From positions 434,001 through 498,000 of the forward strand of contig NZ_JALBGC010000002.1 in NCBI RefSeq assembly GCF_022631375.1: DNA of 64,000 nt, given 5' to 3'. This DNA is from Hymenobacter cyanobacteriorum. Lineage in GTDB: Bacteria; Bacteroidota; Bacteroidia; Cytophagales; Hymenobacteraceae. Of this stretch, positions 8,866-18,800 are shown one piece after another. The notes under the pieces are model-generated. The model ran no database searches and was not told where the DNA came from. It saw only the letters and a list, made by a program, of their open reading frames with translations. Both the position numbers and the translations under genes were made by a program. Positions within the stretch are counted from its first letter, which is position 1; the number at the start of each line of letters is the position of its first letter.

Positions 8866-9999
8866 TTATACCACCAGCGGCACCGGCGCCGAATGCACCG
8901 TGCCAGCCCGCTCGCGCAGCGGCCGCCCGTTGCGCTGGTGCCGCCGGGCCTGAACCTCGGCCACGATGGCGAGGGCAATTTCCTCGGGCGTTTCGCTGCC
9001 TAAATCCAGTCCGATTGGGCTATGCAGGCGGTGTTGCAGCACGTCGGCGGTTTCGGATTCTGATAATTCCAGCTCTTCCAGCAGCCGCCCGGCCTTGGCG
9101 CGCGGCCCGAGTAGACCGATGTAGGGCGCGGCCGTGGGCAGCAGCGTTTGCAGCGCGGCCAGGTCGTAGGCGTAGTTGTGGCTGAGCAGCACGTGGTACG
9201 CGCCCGCATCGGGAACCTGCGTTTCCAGCTCGCGCACCGGTACAATGCGCACCTCGGCCGCCTCGGGAAAGCGCGCCGCGGTGGTCAGGTTGGGCCGGCC
9301 GTCTACCACGGTGATGTGCCAGCCGAGCGAGGCGGCCAGGTGCACCAGCGGCTGCGCGTCGTTGCCGGCGCCGTACACCACCATGCGCAGCGGTGGCACC
9401 AGCACCTCCAGCAGCGCCCGCACCGGGCCGGCATCGGTTTCAATATCAAGCACCTGCGACAGGCCCTGCGCCAGCGTGGCGCGGGCGGCGGCGGCCAGCG
9501 GGCCGGCCAGCAGGGGAGTGCCCCGCAGCGCCCCAGTGGCCGAGAGCAGCACCCGCTGCCCTACTGTAGCTCTCAGGCCCGAAGCATCCGTCTCAAACAC
9601 CGTGGCCAGTACGGCCGGCTCGGGATGCCGGGCAAAGCCGCGCAGCAGTTCCACGGGGTTGTCGGCCGCCGCAAAATCCAACGGTTCGAGCAGGATGCGA
9701 ACCACGCCCTGACAGCCGGGGCCAAGGCCGTGGCGCGGGTCGTCTTCATCGCGCGTGTCGTAGGTGACCAGCGCCGGCTGGCCCCGAAAAATGGCCTGAC
9801 GGGCGCGCTGGCGGGCATCGCCCTCCAGGCAGCCCCCGCTGATGGCCCCGGTTAGCTCGCCGTCTTCGGTCACGAGCATGCGGGCGCCGGGGCGGCGGTA
9901 GGCCGAGCCCAGCACCTCCACCACCGTGGCCAGGGCGCAGGGGCGGCGGGCTTCGCGGTGGCGGTCGTAGGCGAGGAGCAGGCGTTGCAGTTCAGTCAT
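8866..9999 (-). CDS. xdhC: XdhC/CoxI family molybdenum-cofactor maturation protein
   Basis: The 377-residue protein has an N-terminal XdhC/CoxI domain (GSAYRRPGARMLVTEDGELTG; SGGCLEGD; GLGPGCQGVV) and a C-terminal Rossmann-type domain (MVVYGAGNDAQPLVHLAASL; ITVVDGRPN; LHSPIGLDLGSETPEEIALA). Such proteins bind and sulfurate the molybdenum cofactor and hand it to xanthine-dehydrogenase-type enzymes. The only visible client is the aldehyde oxidoreductase at 27261-31141, some 17 kb away. The start at 9999 is divergent from the AraC-type regulator gene at 10124, sharing 124 bases of upstream DNA. Confidence 0.88.
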   Translation of the reverse strand: MTELQRLLLAYDRHREARRPCALATVVEVLGSAYRRPGARMLVTEDGELTGAISGGCLEGDARQRARQAIFRGQPALVTYDTRDEDDPRHGLGPGCQGVVRILLEPLDFAAADNPVELLRGFARHPEPAVLATVFETDASGLRATVGQRVLLSATGALRGTPLLAGPLAAAARATLAQGLSQVLDIETDAGPVRALLEVLVPPLRMVVYGAGNDAQPLVHLAASLGWHITVVDGRPNLTTAARFPEAAEVRIVPVRELETQVPDAGAYHVLLSHNYAYDLAALQTLLPTAAPYIGLLGPRAKAGRLLEELELSESETADVLQHRLHSPIGLDLGSETPEEIALAIVAEVQARRHQRNGRPLRERAGTVHSAPVPLVV

Positions 10000-10123
10000 G
10001 GCAGTAAGGGGTAGCGCAGCAAATACGCCCGGGGGCGGGGCCGGGTTCGGTAAACCACGGGCCGGCCGGTGCGGTTTGGGTTCGGCCGCCAGCCGTGGGC
10101 CCGCGGCGCGTATATTAACTTTT

Positions 10124-10993
10124 ATGACCGCCGCAATTCCTCTTTACCAGCTGAACGCCCTCAGCGAAACGGCGGAAAAACCGGCCGCAGTTTTCTTTTT
10201 AGGGCCGGATTCTGCCCCGTCGCAGCTGCCCATCAACCTGCCGTATCGCAGCAATTACTACAAAATTGGCCTCTGCCTGCGCGGCCATGCCCGCCTGAAA
10301 GTAAACCTCGAAACCTACGATATTGGGCCTGGCTGTTTGATGCTGTTGTCGCCCTACGTCGTTAAGCAATGGCCGCTGATGTCGGCTGACTTTGAAGGGT
10401 TGAGCATCTTTTTCACCCGGGAGTTTATTGCGGCCAATAGTGGCCTGAATCCGGATGCTTTTGCGTTTTTTGAGCGGGATGCCAACCACGTTTTTCTGCT
10501 CGCGCCCGCGCAGGCCGAAAGTATTGCCGCGGTGCTGCACCAAATCGGGCAGAAGTACGCAATGCCGCACGCCTACCGCGAGGAGATTCTGCGCAGCCTC
10601 ATTCATATTCTGCTGCACGAAACGGCGCCCATTTACAGCGCGCAGCACGTTTCGGCAAAAGCCATTCAGACGCGCAGCCAGCAGATTGCCGCCGAATTCA
10701 AGCAGCTCGTCAACCGCCACTACGCCACCGAGCGCAGCCTGGGCTTTTACGCCGATAAGCTCTGCATCACGCCCAAGCACCTGGCCGAAACCGTGAAGGA
10801 CGCCACCGGCCGACGCGCCGTGGAGTGGCTGGCCGAAGCCGTACTGTTGGAGGCGCACGTGCTCCTGCAAAACCCCGCCCTGCTCATCGGCCAGATTGCC
10901 GACCAGTTGCATTTCGCCGACCAGTCTGCGTTCGGCCGGTTTTTTCGAAAAGGCACCGGATTTTCGCCGGCTATGTATCGGCAACGCTTGTAA
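10124..10993 (+). CDS. AraC-family transcriptional regulator
   Basis: The 289-residue protein has an N-terminal cupin-like sensor region (YKIGLCLRGHARLKVNLETYDIGPGCLMLLSP) and a C-terminal AraC DNA-binding domain with two helix-turn-helix units (LGFYADKLCITPKHLAETVKDATG and IGQIADQLHFADQSAFGRFFRKGTGFSPAMYRQ). The frame is open upstream to 9998, but the added residues are low-complexity Gly/Ala/Arg, and the ATG at 10124 starts the conserved fold. Its closest neighbour downstream is an NmrA-like reductase, a common target of this regulator type. The ligand is unknown. Confidence 0.9.
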   Translation: MTAAIPLYQLNALSETAEKPAAVFFLGPDSAPSQLPINLPYRSNYYKIGLCLRGHARLKVNLETYDIGPGCLMLLSPYVVKQWPLMSADFEGLSIFFTREFIAANSGLNPDAFAFFERDANHVFLLAPAQAESIAAVLHQIGQKYAMPHAYREEILRSLIHILLHETAPIYSAQHVSAKAIQTRSQQIAAEFKQLVNRHYATERSLGFYADKLCITPKHLAETVKDATGRRAVEWLAEAVLLEAHVLLQNPALLIGQIADQLHFADQSAFGRFFRKGTGFSPAMYRQRL

Positions 10994-11091
10994 AACGTGA
11001 CGGGCTGTTCAACAACACGTGCCGCACTCTGGCCCAATTTTCCCGCCGTTTTGCTCTTTCGTCCGGTCCCGGCCCGGCGGAGCTTTGTGGT

Positions 11092-11973
11092 ATGAAAATC
11101 ACACTCACCGGTTCCCTCGGGAACATTAGCAAGCCGCTGGCCATCGCGCTGGTACAGCAGGGCCACGCCGTCACCGTCATCAGCAGCAGCCCCGAAAAGC
11201 AAACCGAAATTGAAGCGCTGGGTGCTGCCGCCGCCATCGGCTCAGTAAATGACCCGGATTTTCTCGCGGGCGCTTTCGCTAGCGCCGAGGCTGTGTACCT
11301 TATGGTGCCACCCAATTTCGCCGTGACCGATTCGCGGGCCTACCACCAGCGAATTGGCCGTAATTATGCCTTGGCGGTGCAGCAGGCAGGCGTGCGCCGG
11401 GTAGTGCAGCTCAGCAGCTGGGGCGCGCATTTAAGCGAAGGCACCGGCGGTATTCTTGGCACGCACGATGTGGAAGTTCTGCTGCGCGAAGTGCCGGATA
11501 TTGACCTCACACACCTGCGGCCCACGTCCTTTTATACCAACTTTTATACGTCGGTCGGGATGATAAAAGGCGCGGGAATAATGGGCGCTAATTATGCGGG
11601 CGACATTGATGTGTCCTTCGTGCATCCGCGCGATATTGCCGCGGCAGCTGCCGAGGAACTGACAAAACCTGCCGCCACCATTGGCCATAGCGTGCGCTAC
11701 GTAGCCAGCGACGAGCGCACTGCCACCGAAGTGGCCCACGCCATCGGCGCGGCCATTGGTAAGCCCGACCTGCAATGGGTGGCTTTCTCCGATGAGCAGA
11801 TGCGGCAAAACATGACCAGCCACGGCGTGTCTACCGACCGGGCCGACGAAGTAGTGGACATTTACGCCAGCATCAACAGCGGCAAACTGGGCGAAGATTA
11901 TTGGCAGCACCGGCCGGTTTTGGGGACGGTAAAGCTGAAGGAATTTGCGAAAGAATTTTCGGCGGCATTTTAG
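11092..11973 (+). CDS. NmrA-like NAD(P)-binding protein
   Basis: The 293-residue protein is a short-chain-dehydrogenase-like Rossmann protein of the NmrA/HSCARG group. It starts MKITLTGSLGNISKPLAIALVQQGH with a glycine-rich NADP-binding turn, then RRVVQLSSWGAHLSEG and HLRPTSFYTNF. The canonical catalytic YxxxK is not obvious, in line with NmrA-type sensors or quinone reductases. The frame is open back to 10825 inside the AraC gene, but the ATG at 11092 is the domain start and is preceded by GAGCTTTG, a weak -7-like box. It probably responds to the upstream AraC regulator; its substrate is unknown. Confidence 0.82.
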   Translation: MKITLTGSLGNISKPLAIALVQQGHAVTVISSSPEKQTEIEALGAAAAIGSVNDPDFLAGAFASAEAVYLMVPPNFAVTDSRAYHQRIGRNYALAVQQAGVRRVVQLSSWGAHLSEGTGGILGTHDVEVLLREVPDIDLTHLRPTSFYTNFYTSVGMIKGAGIMGANYAGDIDVSFVHPRDIAAAAAEELTKPAATIGHSVRYVASDERTATEVAHAIGAAIGKPDLQWVAFSDEQMRQNMTSHGVSTDRADEVVDIYASINSGKLGEDYWQHRPVLGTVKLKEFAKEFSAAF

Positions 11974-12139
11974 CGGCGGGTAGCCAGTTACTACGCTGTG
12001 ATAATCTGTTTCTGACTTGCCAAACAGCACCTATATTACAGTGTTTTTGGAGTCAGTATAGCGTTTGAGTGCTAATGGGGGCGTAGCTGGTGGCAGTTCG
12101 CTATGCGGCATTTTCGTTATCCCCCAAACATTGGTTTTT

Positions 12140-13003
12140 ATGTTTGACAATTTTGTTCGCAAGCAACTAAATACCGGAGAAGCAACCATCAATCTGGTCC
12201 AGGGTGGCACGGGGTACCCACTGCTGCTCTTGCACGGCTACCCGCAAACGCATTGTTGCTGGCACAAAGTAGCCCCAATGCTGGCCGAACATTTCACCGT
12301 GGTATGTACCGACCTGCGCGGCTGTGGCGACAGCTCAAAACCGGCGAGTAATTCCACGCACGCCGCGTATTCGAAGCGCGCAATGGCGCAGGACCAGGTT
12401 GAAGTGATGAAGCAGCTGGGCTTTGATTCCTTTGCCGTCGTTGGGCACGACCGGGGCGCCCGGGTAGCGCACCGCCTGGCTCTCGACTACCCCGATAAAG
12501 TGTCCAAACTGGTTCTGCTGGATATTATTCCCACCAGCACGGCTTTTGAAAACGTTGACAAAGAAATTGCCACCAATGCGTTCAATTGGTTTTTCTCCAT
12601 TCAGGAAGATGAGTTGCCCGAACGACTAATAGGAGCGGAGCCAATTTTCTATTTAAACTGGTGCCTGGACCATTGGGCCGGCAGCAAAAATGCCCTCGAG
12701 CCCGCAGCTAGAAGCGAATACGAGCGCTGCTTCGATACAGCCGCTATTCGCGCCACGTGTGAGGAGTTTCGCGCCGCCGCGAGTATCGACTTGGCGCACG
12801 ACCAGGCCGACCACCAACGCAAAATATCCTGCCCCGTTCTGGTGCTCTGGAGCGCCAAGAGCATGTGGGCCTCGTTTGATATTTTGAACGTATGGCAGGC
12901 CAAAGCCAACGACGTCCAGGGCGTTGCCTTTGACTGCGGCCATTTCCTGCCGGAAGAAGACGCGGCGCGAACTACTTCTGAGCTCATTCGTTTCCTGTCC
13001 TGA
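12140..13003 (+). CDS. Alpha/beta hydrolase of the haloacetate dehalogenase group
   Basis: The 287-residue protein resembles fluoroacetate/haloacetate dehalogenases along its length. The nucleophile Asp104 lies in VVGHDRGARVAH, the typical Arg pair is Arg105 and Arg108, the acid Asp128 is in LLDIIPT, and the base His268 is in CGHFLPEE. The lid segment LPERLIGAEPIFYL is also characteristic. At the halide pocket His-Trp of the known enzyme, this protein has Asn149-Trp150, and the pocket Tyr is not evident. It may therefore act on another halogenated or ester substrate. The ATG at 12140 is chosen over an upstream in-frame start because the conserved fold begins there. Confidence 0.82.
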   Translation: MFDNFVRKQLNTGEATINLVQGGTGYPLLLLHGYPQTHCCWHKVAPMLAEHFTVVCTDLRGCGDSSKPASNSTHAAYSKRAMAQDQVEVMKQLGFDSFAVVGHDRGARVAHRLALDYPDKVSKLVLLDIIPTSTAFENVDKEIATNAFNWFFSIQEDELPERLIGAEPIFYLNWCLDHWAGSKNALEPAARSEYERCFDTAAIRATCEEFRAAASIDLAHDQADHQRKISCPVLVLWSAKSMWASFDILNVWQAKANDVQGVAFDCGHFLPEEDAARTTSELIRFLS

Positions 13004-13088
13004 TACTAATTCGGGATTGAATGCTAGAAGATGGATTAAGTTTGAGGGTAACCTTTAATACAGTCCTTAAGCACTTAATTTCAGTACA

Positions 13089-13571
13089 ATGACAGTTCGC
13101 CCTATCACCTTGACTGAAACAGTGAGAGACGATTTAGACACCCTGTTTCTGTTTCAGACAGATGAAGAAGCAATTCGCTTAGCTGCGTTCACCCCGAAAG
13201 ACCCGAGAGACAAACAGGCCTACATCGAGAAGTATGCAAAACACCTGGCCGACCCGACCATTCACATGCGAACCATAAAAGTTAATGGTGAAATTGTGGG
13301 CAGCATCGCGAAATTCATGATGCATGGCGACGCTGAAGTCACATATTGGATTGATAAGAAGTTTTGGGGGCAAGGAATAGCGACTACTGCCCTGAAAGAC
13401 TTCTTAAAAATCGAACCAGCCAGACCAATCTACGGCCGCGTGGCGTTCGATAATTATGGTTCGCAGAAGGTTTTAGAGAAATGTGGGTTTGTGAAAACCG
13501 GAACGGACCAGGGGTTCGCCAACGCGCGGCAAGCTGAGACGGAAGAGCACATTTACAGACTTTCAAACTGA
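13089..13571 (+). CDS. GNAT-family N-acetyltransferase
   Basis: The 160-residue protein is a RimJ/RimL-like GNAT: it begins VRPITLTETVRDDLDTLF, has the beta strand pair EIVGSIAKFMMHGDAEVTYWI, the acetyl-CoA loop KFWGQGIATTALKDFL and the C-terminal N-x-SQKVLEKCGFV motif. It should transfer an acetyl group from acetyl-CoA to an amine; the acceptor (antibiotic, protein N terminus or small amine) cannot be told. GC content is lower than that of the neighbouring core genes, as in the next gene, suggesting recent acquisition. Confidence 0.88.
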   Translation: MTVRPITLTETVRDDLDTLFLFQTDEEAIRLAAFTPKDPRDKQAYIEKYAKHLADPTIHMRTIKVNGEIVGSIAKFMMHGDAEVTYWIDKKFWGQGIATTALKDFLKIEPARPIYGRVAFDNYGSQKVLEKCGFVKTGTDQGFANARQAETEEHIYRLSN

Positions 13572-13630
13572 AAATCTATTATCCTTTACATTGCCAATCT
13601 AATTGTGCCAAATTCGCTCAATCAAAAATC

Positions 13631-14083
13631 ATGACTGACCAACAGATAAAAGAATATCACGAGAAGGTTGAAGCAGCTATTGAGCAATATGGTTATCACT
13701 CAACTTTTGTCTTTGGTGATACGACTCCTTCATTTTGCTATTCAACGGGAATTTATAAGAACTTCGGTATTCCAGAGATTTTTATTTCTGCGTTGCCTCA
13801 AAACCTGTCACATGAACTCATTCAAAATTATGTAAATGAATTTAAAGACGTCGGTTCTGTGCCGTTAGACAAGAGAATTAATAGCCTTACTGATAGGTTC
13901 CCTATTTATTTGATAGAGGCGCCGAAGGATAGGTTAAAGGAATATGTTCTTTCAAGCATTAGATTTTATGGCGATGAAGATTTTAGATATGTTCAATTAA
14001 TCTATCCCGATACGAAAGGGTGCTTTCCCAATGATGCTGGTTATAATTATGACCAGGAAATAGTTGGGAATTTCAAAAACTGA
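13631..14083 (+). CDS. DUF4262 domain protein
   Basis: The 150-residue cytoplasmic protein matches the DUF4262 pattern: helix EYHEKVEAAIEQYGYHSTFV, then TPSFCYSTGIYKNFGIPEIFISALP and a C-terminal YVQLIYPDTKGCFPNDAGY. The molecular function of the family is unknown. The gene is strongly AT-rich compared with its neighbours, a sign of transfer. It ends 19 bases before a terminator hairpin that also serves the convergent efflux gene. Confidence 0.8.
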   Translation: MTDQQIKEYHEKVEAAIEQYGYHSTFVFGDTTPSFCYSTGIYKNFGIPEIFISALPQNLSHELIQNYVNEFKDVGSVPLDKRINSLTDRFPIYLIEAPKDRLKEYVLSSIRFYGDEDFRYVQLIYPDTKGCFPNDAGYNYDQEIVGNFKN

Positions 14084-14102
14084 AATTTTTCTTATTAAAA
14101 GG

Positions 14103-14138
14103 GAAACGCCCCGCAACCAATCAGTTGCGGGGCGTTTC
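14103..14138. terminator. Bidirectional terminator between DUF4262 and efflux genes
   Basis: A perfect 15-bp stem (GAAACGCCCCGCAAC and complement, loop CAATCA) has T runs on both strands. Nearly the same hairpin recurs at 22338-22373 and 27185-27232. Confidence 0.92.
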
Positions 14139-14171
14139 TTTTGCGGCTTTCGCTGCCTCAGCTACTCGCGG

Positions 14172-15620
14172 TTACTGCCAGCCGCCGCCCAGGGCGCGGT
14201 ACACGTTCACCGAGGCGTTAAGCTGCTGCATGCGGGTTTCGATGAGGTCGAACTTCGATTCCAGGGCGTCGCGCTGGGTGAAGAGGACTTCCGTGTAGTC
14301 GGCGCGGGCGTAGCGGAAAAGGCTGTTGGAAATGTCCACCGACTGGTTGAGGGCTGCCACTTCCTTGGCTTTCGCGTCGTAGCTCTTGGCCAGATTGCCG
14401 ATGCTAGCCACCTGGTTCGATACCTCTACGTAGGCATTCAATACCGTTTTTTCGTACTGATAGGCCGCCTGGGTTTGCGCGGCGTTGGCCGTGTAGTAGG
14501 CGGCCTTAATGCCGTTGCGGTTGAACAGCGGGCCGGCCAGGTCGGCCCCCAGGGCATAGAGCATCGACTGGGGCGTGCTCACCAACAGGCCCGGCGTGAA
14601 GGCTGCCAACCCGACGCCGCCCGACAGGCCCAGCGAGGGGTAGAAATTGGCGCGAGCCACCTGCACGTCGATTTTAGCGGCGGCGAGCTGCTGCTCGGCC
14701 TGCCGGATATCGGGCCGGTTGGCCAGTAGCTGCGCGGGCGAGCCGGCCTGAATGGTAGCCGGCAGCAGGTCGTTGAACGACTGCGTGTTGCGCGCCACCG
14801 GCTGCGGGTAGCGGCCGGCCAGGTAGTTTAGCTTGTTCTCGGTTTCGAGGATGCTCTGCTGCAGCTTGAACTGCAGGGCGCGGGTGTGCTCTACCTGCGC
14901 CTCGAAGCGTTTCACAGCCAGCTCGGTGGCGCGGGCCGACTCCTTCTGCAGCTTCACCAGTTCCAGCGCGTTGCTCTGGATACCGATGTTCTGCTTCACG
15001 ATGGCCAGCTGATTATCGTAGGCCAGCAACTCGTAATAGGAGTTGGCAATTTCGGCAATCAGGTTGGTCACCATGAAGTTTTTGCCCTCCACAGTAGCCA
15101 AATAACGGATGGCCGCGGCCTTCTTGGCATTGCGCAGCTTGTGCCAGATATCGACCTCCCAGGTGGCAAACGCGCCCAACTGGAAGTTGGTGAGTGGGTC
15201 GGGCGTACGGCGGTCTTCCTTGATTTGAACCTGCTCCTCGGTAGCGCCCTGCAGGGTGTAGCGGCCCACCTTCTCCACGTCGGCGCGCGCGCCCAGGCTC
15301 ACGAAGGGCAGGTACTCGCCCTGGCGGGCGCGGATTTCGTTTTTGGCAATCTCAATTTCCTGGAGCGTGATGTTCAGCTCCTGATTGTTTTGCAGGGCAG
15401 TTTCAATCAGGCCTTGCAGGTTGGGGTCGGTGAAAAACTGCTTCCACTGCACGCGGGCCGTGTTGGCGCTGTCGAGTGACGTAGCGGCGGTAGCGGTGGA
15501 GTAGCTGGCCGGCACGTTGCGGCTTTCGTTCTTCACCACCAGCTCGGGCGTTTTGCAGGCCCCCACGGCCAGGGCCAGACTGGCCGCGCCGAGGACTTGA
15601 TAAATTCGTTGCTTAAGCAT
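14172..15620 (-). CDS. Outer-membrane efflux lipoprotein (TolC/OprM-type, NodT family)
   Basis: The 482-residue protein has a lipoprotein signal (SLALAVGAC, Cys near residue 22) and two outer-membrane-efflux repeats with long coiled helices (QNNQELNITLQEIEIAKNEI; LLANRPDIRQAEQQLAAAKIDV; YPSLGLSGGVGL). It forms the outer-membrane channel of the tripartite RND pump encoded by the two genes upstream on the same strand. Its order as last gene (adaptor, pump, channel) is normal. A 95-bp inverted-repeat element lies between it and the pump gene. Confidence 0.93.
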   Translation of the reverse strand: MLKQRIYQVLGAASLALAVGACKTPELVVKNESRNVPASYSTATAATSLDSANTARVQWKQFFTDPNLQGLIETALQNNQELNITLQEIEIAKNEIRARQGEYLPFVSLGARADVEKVGRYTLQGATEEQVQIKEDRRTPDPLTNFQLGAFATWEVDIWHKLRNAKKAAAIRYLATVEGKNFMVTNLIAEIANSYYELLAYDNQLAIVKQNIGIQSNALELVKLQKESARATELAVKRFEAQVEHTRALQFKLQQSILETENKLNYLAGRYPQPVARNTQSFNDLLPATIQAGSPAQLLANRPDIRQAEQQLAAAKIDVQVARANFYPSLGLSGGVGLAAFTPGLLVSTPQSMLYALGADLAGPLFNRNGIKAAYYTANAAQTQAAYQYEKTVLNAYVEVSNQVASIGNLAKSYDAKAKEVAALNQSVDISNSLFRYARADYTEVLFTQRDALESKFDLIETRMQQLNASVNVYRALGGGWQ

Positions 15621-15673
15621 ATTTGTGCGGTTGGCTTACGCTTTCCGTGTTATTGCAAAGGATTGGCATTGTG

Positions 15674-15768
15674 CGATGTAGGGGCGGGGCTTGTCCCCGC
15701 CCGCCGTTGAACGGAAGCATTGCAGTTGCGCAAACGTCTGGGCAGGGGCAAGCCCCGCCCCTACATCG
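15674..15768. repeat. GC-rich intergenic inverted repeat (family C) inside the efflux operon
   Basis: Arms 15674-15702 and 15740-15768 pair with a few mismatches around the core GTAGGGGCGGGGCTTG. The same family occurs at 39447-39545 and 59889-59974. Its place between the pump and channel genes may set their relative expression. Confidence 0.85.
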
Positions 15769-15800
15769 TTCAGAAGGCTCCCGAAACCGTGACCGGCTCA

Positions 15801-18800
15801 CTAGGCATAAGGCTCCATTTCTTCTAGTGTCACGCGGGGCTCTACGCCTTCGAGGATGGGAGCTTCGTTCTCGTCGCGAATCAGTTTGCTATTGCCGGCC
15901 AAGGTGCCGAAGAAGTAGTACAGGCCGGGAATGATGATTACCCCGAACACGGTGCCGAACAGCATGCCGCCCAGCGCCGAGCTGCCAATGGTGCGGTTGC
16001 CGATGGCGCCGGCGCCGGTGGCCACCACCAGCGGAATCAGGCCGGCGATGAAGGCGAACGAGGTCATCAAAATCGGGCGGAATCGAGTCTTCGCGCCTTC
16101 AATGGCCGCGTCGCGCACGCTCATGCCTTCCTCGTGTTTCAGGGCCGCGAATTCCACAATCAGTACCGCGTTTTTACCCAGCAGACCCACGAGCATCACC
16201 AGACCAACCTGAGCGTAGATGTCGTTGGCCAGGCCGAAGATTTTGATGAACAGGAACGAGCCGAACACGCCCGCCACCAGCGAGAAAATAACGGCCAGCG
16301 GCAGCAGGAAGCTCTCGTACTGGGCGGCCAGCACCAGGTACACGAACACCAGCACGACCAGGAAAATCACGGTCGATTCGTTGCCGCGGCTCACTTCGTC
16401 TTTCGACAGGCCGCCCCAGTCGATGCCGTAGCCGTGGGGCAGGCTTTCGGCCACTTCCTGCACGGCCTTGATGGCCTCGCCCGAGCTGTAGCCCGGCGCG
16501 GCCCCGCCCCGGATGGAGCCGGTGGTGTACATATTATAGCGGTTGATTTCGTTGGCGCCCTGGGTCTTCACGATTTTCATGAAGGCCGAAAACGGCACCA
16601 TTTCGCCCTTGTCGTTTTTGGCCCACATGTTCAGAATGTCTTCCGGCAGGCGGCGATATTCGGGCGAAGCCTGCACGAACACCTTGAAAAAGCGCTGGTA
16701 CTTGATGAAACCCAGCTCGTAGGTCGAGCCCACCATAATGCTCAGGGTGTTCATGGCGTTGCCGATGCTCACGCCCTTTTGCATGGCCAACTCGTTGTCA
16801 ATCTTGAGCTCGTACTGCGGGTAGTTGGCCGAGAAGAAGGTGAACAGGCCCGCCAGCTCCTTGCGCTTTTTCAGCTTGGCGATGAATTCGTTGTTCACTG
16901 CTTCCAGCGCCTTATAGTCGCCGGAGTTGGTTTTATCGAGCAATTGCAGCTGGAAACCACCCGCCGCGCCGTAGCCCGGTACGGCTGGCGGCTCGAAGAA
17001 TTCGATGTTCGCGCCGGGAATCTCGTGCGCCTTTTTCTCCAGGTTGGCCACAATTTCGGCAATAGATTCCTTGCGCTCCGACCACGGTTTCAAGTCCAGC
17101 AGCAGGGTGCCGGCGTTCGAGCCACGGCCTTCAGTCAGAACTTCGTAGCCCGCCAGCGACGATATGTTGGCCACGCCGGGAATGTCTTTGGCCAGGTTAG
17201 CCAGACGCCGCGACACGGCGTTGGTTTGCTCCAGCGTGGTGCCGGGTGGCGTCTGCACAATGGCGTAAATCAGGCCCTGGTCTTCGCTCGGGATGAAGCC
17301 GGCCGGCAGCTTGGCCGCAATGGCCCAGATGCCCAGCCCGAAGGCAATCAGCATCACGAAAGTCACAATGCGGTTGGCCACAATGCGCTGGAGCAGGCCC
17401 ACGTAGGCATTCGTCAGCTTTTCAAAGCCGCGGTTGAACCAGTCGAAGAAGCGCTGCAGCGGCGTTTGTTTCTTGGGTTGGCCGTGATGGTTTTTCAGAA
17501 TCATGGCGCAGAGCACCGGCGTCAAGGTCAAAGCCACGAGGCCCGAAATCACAATGGCCGTGGCCATGGTAATCGAGAACTGGCGGTAGAAAATGCCCAC
17601 CGGGCCGCTCATGAACGACACCGGAATGAACACGGCCGTCATCATGATGGTGATGCCGATGATGGCCCCGCTGATTTCTCCAACGACTTGTCGGACTGCA
17701 TTATAGGGCGACAGGTGCTGCTCGTCCATCTTGGCGTGCACCGCCTCAATCACCACAATGGCGTTATCGACCACAATACCAATCGAGAGCACGAGCGCAA
17801 ACAGCGTAATCATGTTGATGGTGAGGCCAAACGCCTGCATCGCAATGAACGAACCCACCAGCGACACCGGCACGGCCAGCGCCGGAATCAGCGTCGAGCG
17901 CCAGTCGCCGAGGAAGATGAACACCACCAGCGCCACCAGAATAAAGGCATCGCGCAGGGTATGAATCACGTTCTCAATCGAGGCGTCGAGGAAGTTCGAC
18001 ACGTCGTAGGTGATTTTGTAGTCCATGCCGGGTGGGAAGCTGGTTTTCTTCAGCTCGTCCAGCTTGGCTTTCACCTCCTTAATTACGTCCGAAGCGTTCG
18101 AGCCGTAGGTCTGCTTCAGCACGATGGCCGCCGAGGGGTACTGGTTCAGGTTGGAGTAGATGTCGTAGTATTCCGAGCCCAGCTCCACGTTGGCCACGTC
18201 TTTCAAATGCAGGCTTTCTCCGTTCGGGTTGGCCTTCAGAATCACGTTCTTATACTGCTCCACGTCGTTGAAGCGGCCCTGGTAGCTCAGCACGTATTCC
18301 AGCGACTGCGCGCTCTTGCCATCGGCCCGGCCAATGCGGCCCGGCGAGCCAATCACGCTCTGCTCGTCTAGCGCCTTCATCACGTCATCGACCGAGATGT
18401 TGTAGGCCCGCATGCGGTCGGGTTTCAGCCACACGCGCATGGCGTACTGCCGGCTGCCCAAGATGCTGGCCCGCCCGATGCCGTTGATGCGCTGCAACTC
18501 GGGCAGCATGTTCACGCCGGCAAAGTTGAACAGGTATTTCATGTCCGTGTTCTTGTCTTTCGAGTACAAGTTCACGTACATCAGCATGTTAGGTACCACG
18601 CGGTTCACTACCACGCCCTCGCGCTGCACCAGCAGCGGCAGGCGGTTGAGCACCTGCGCGATGCGGGTATTTACGTTCACCACGGCCTGGTCGGGGTTGG
18701 TGCCCAGGTTGAAGACAATCTGAATGTTGGCCTCACCGGCCGATACGGCGTCGGAGGTCATGTACTTCATGCCCGGCACGCCGTTCACGGCCTGCTCCAG

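Noticed and set aside
16134..18371. 745-codon open frame antisense to the RND pump gene
   Set aside because: It is the mirror of the high-GC pump gene with His/Arg/Gln-rich low-complexity translation and no domain.
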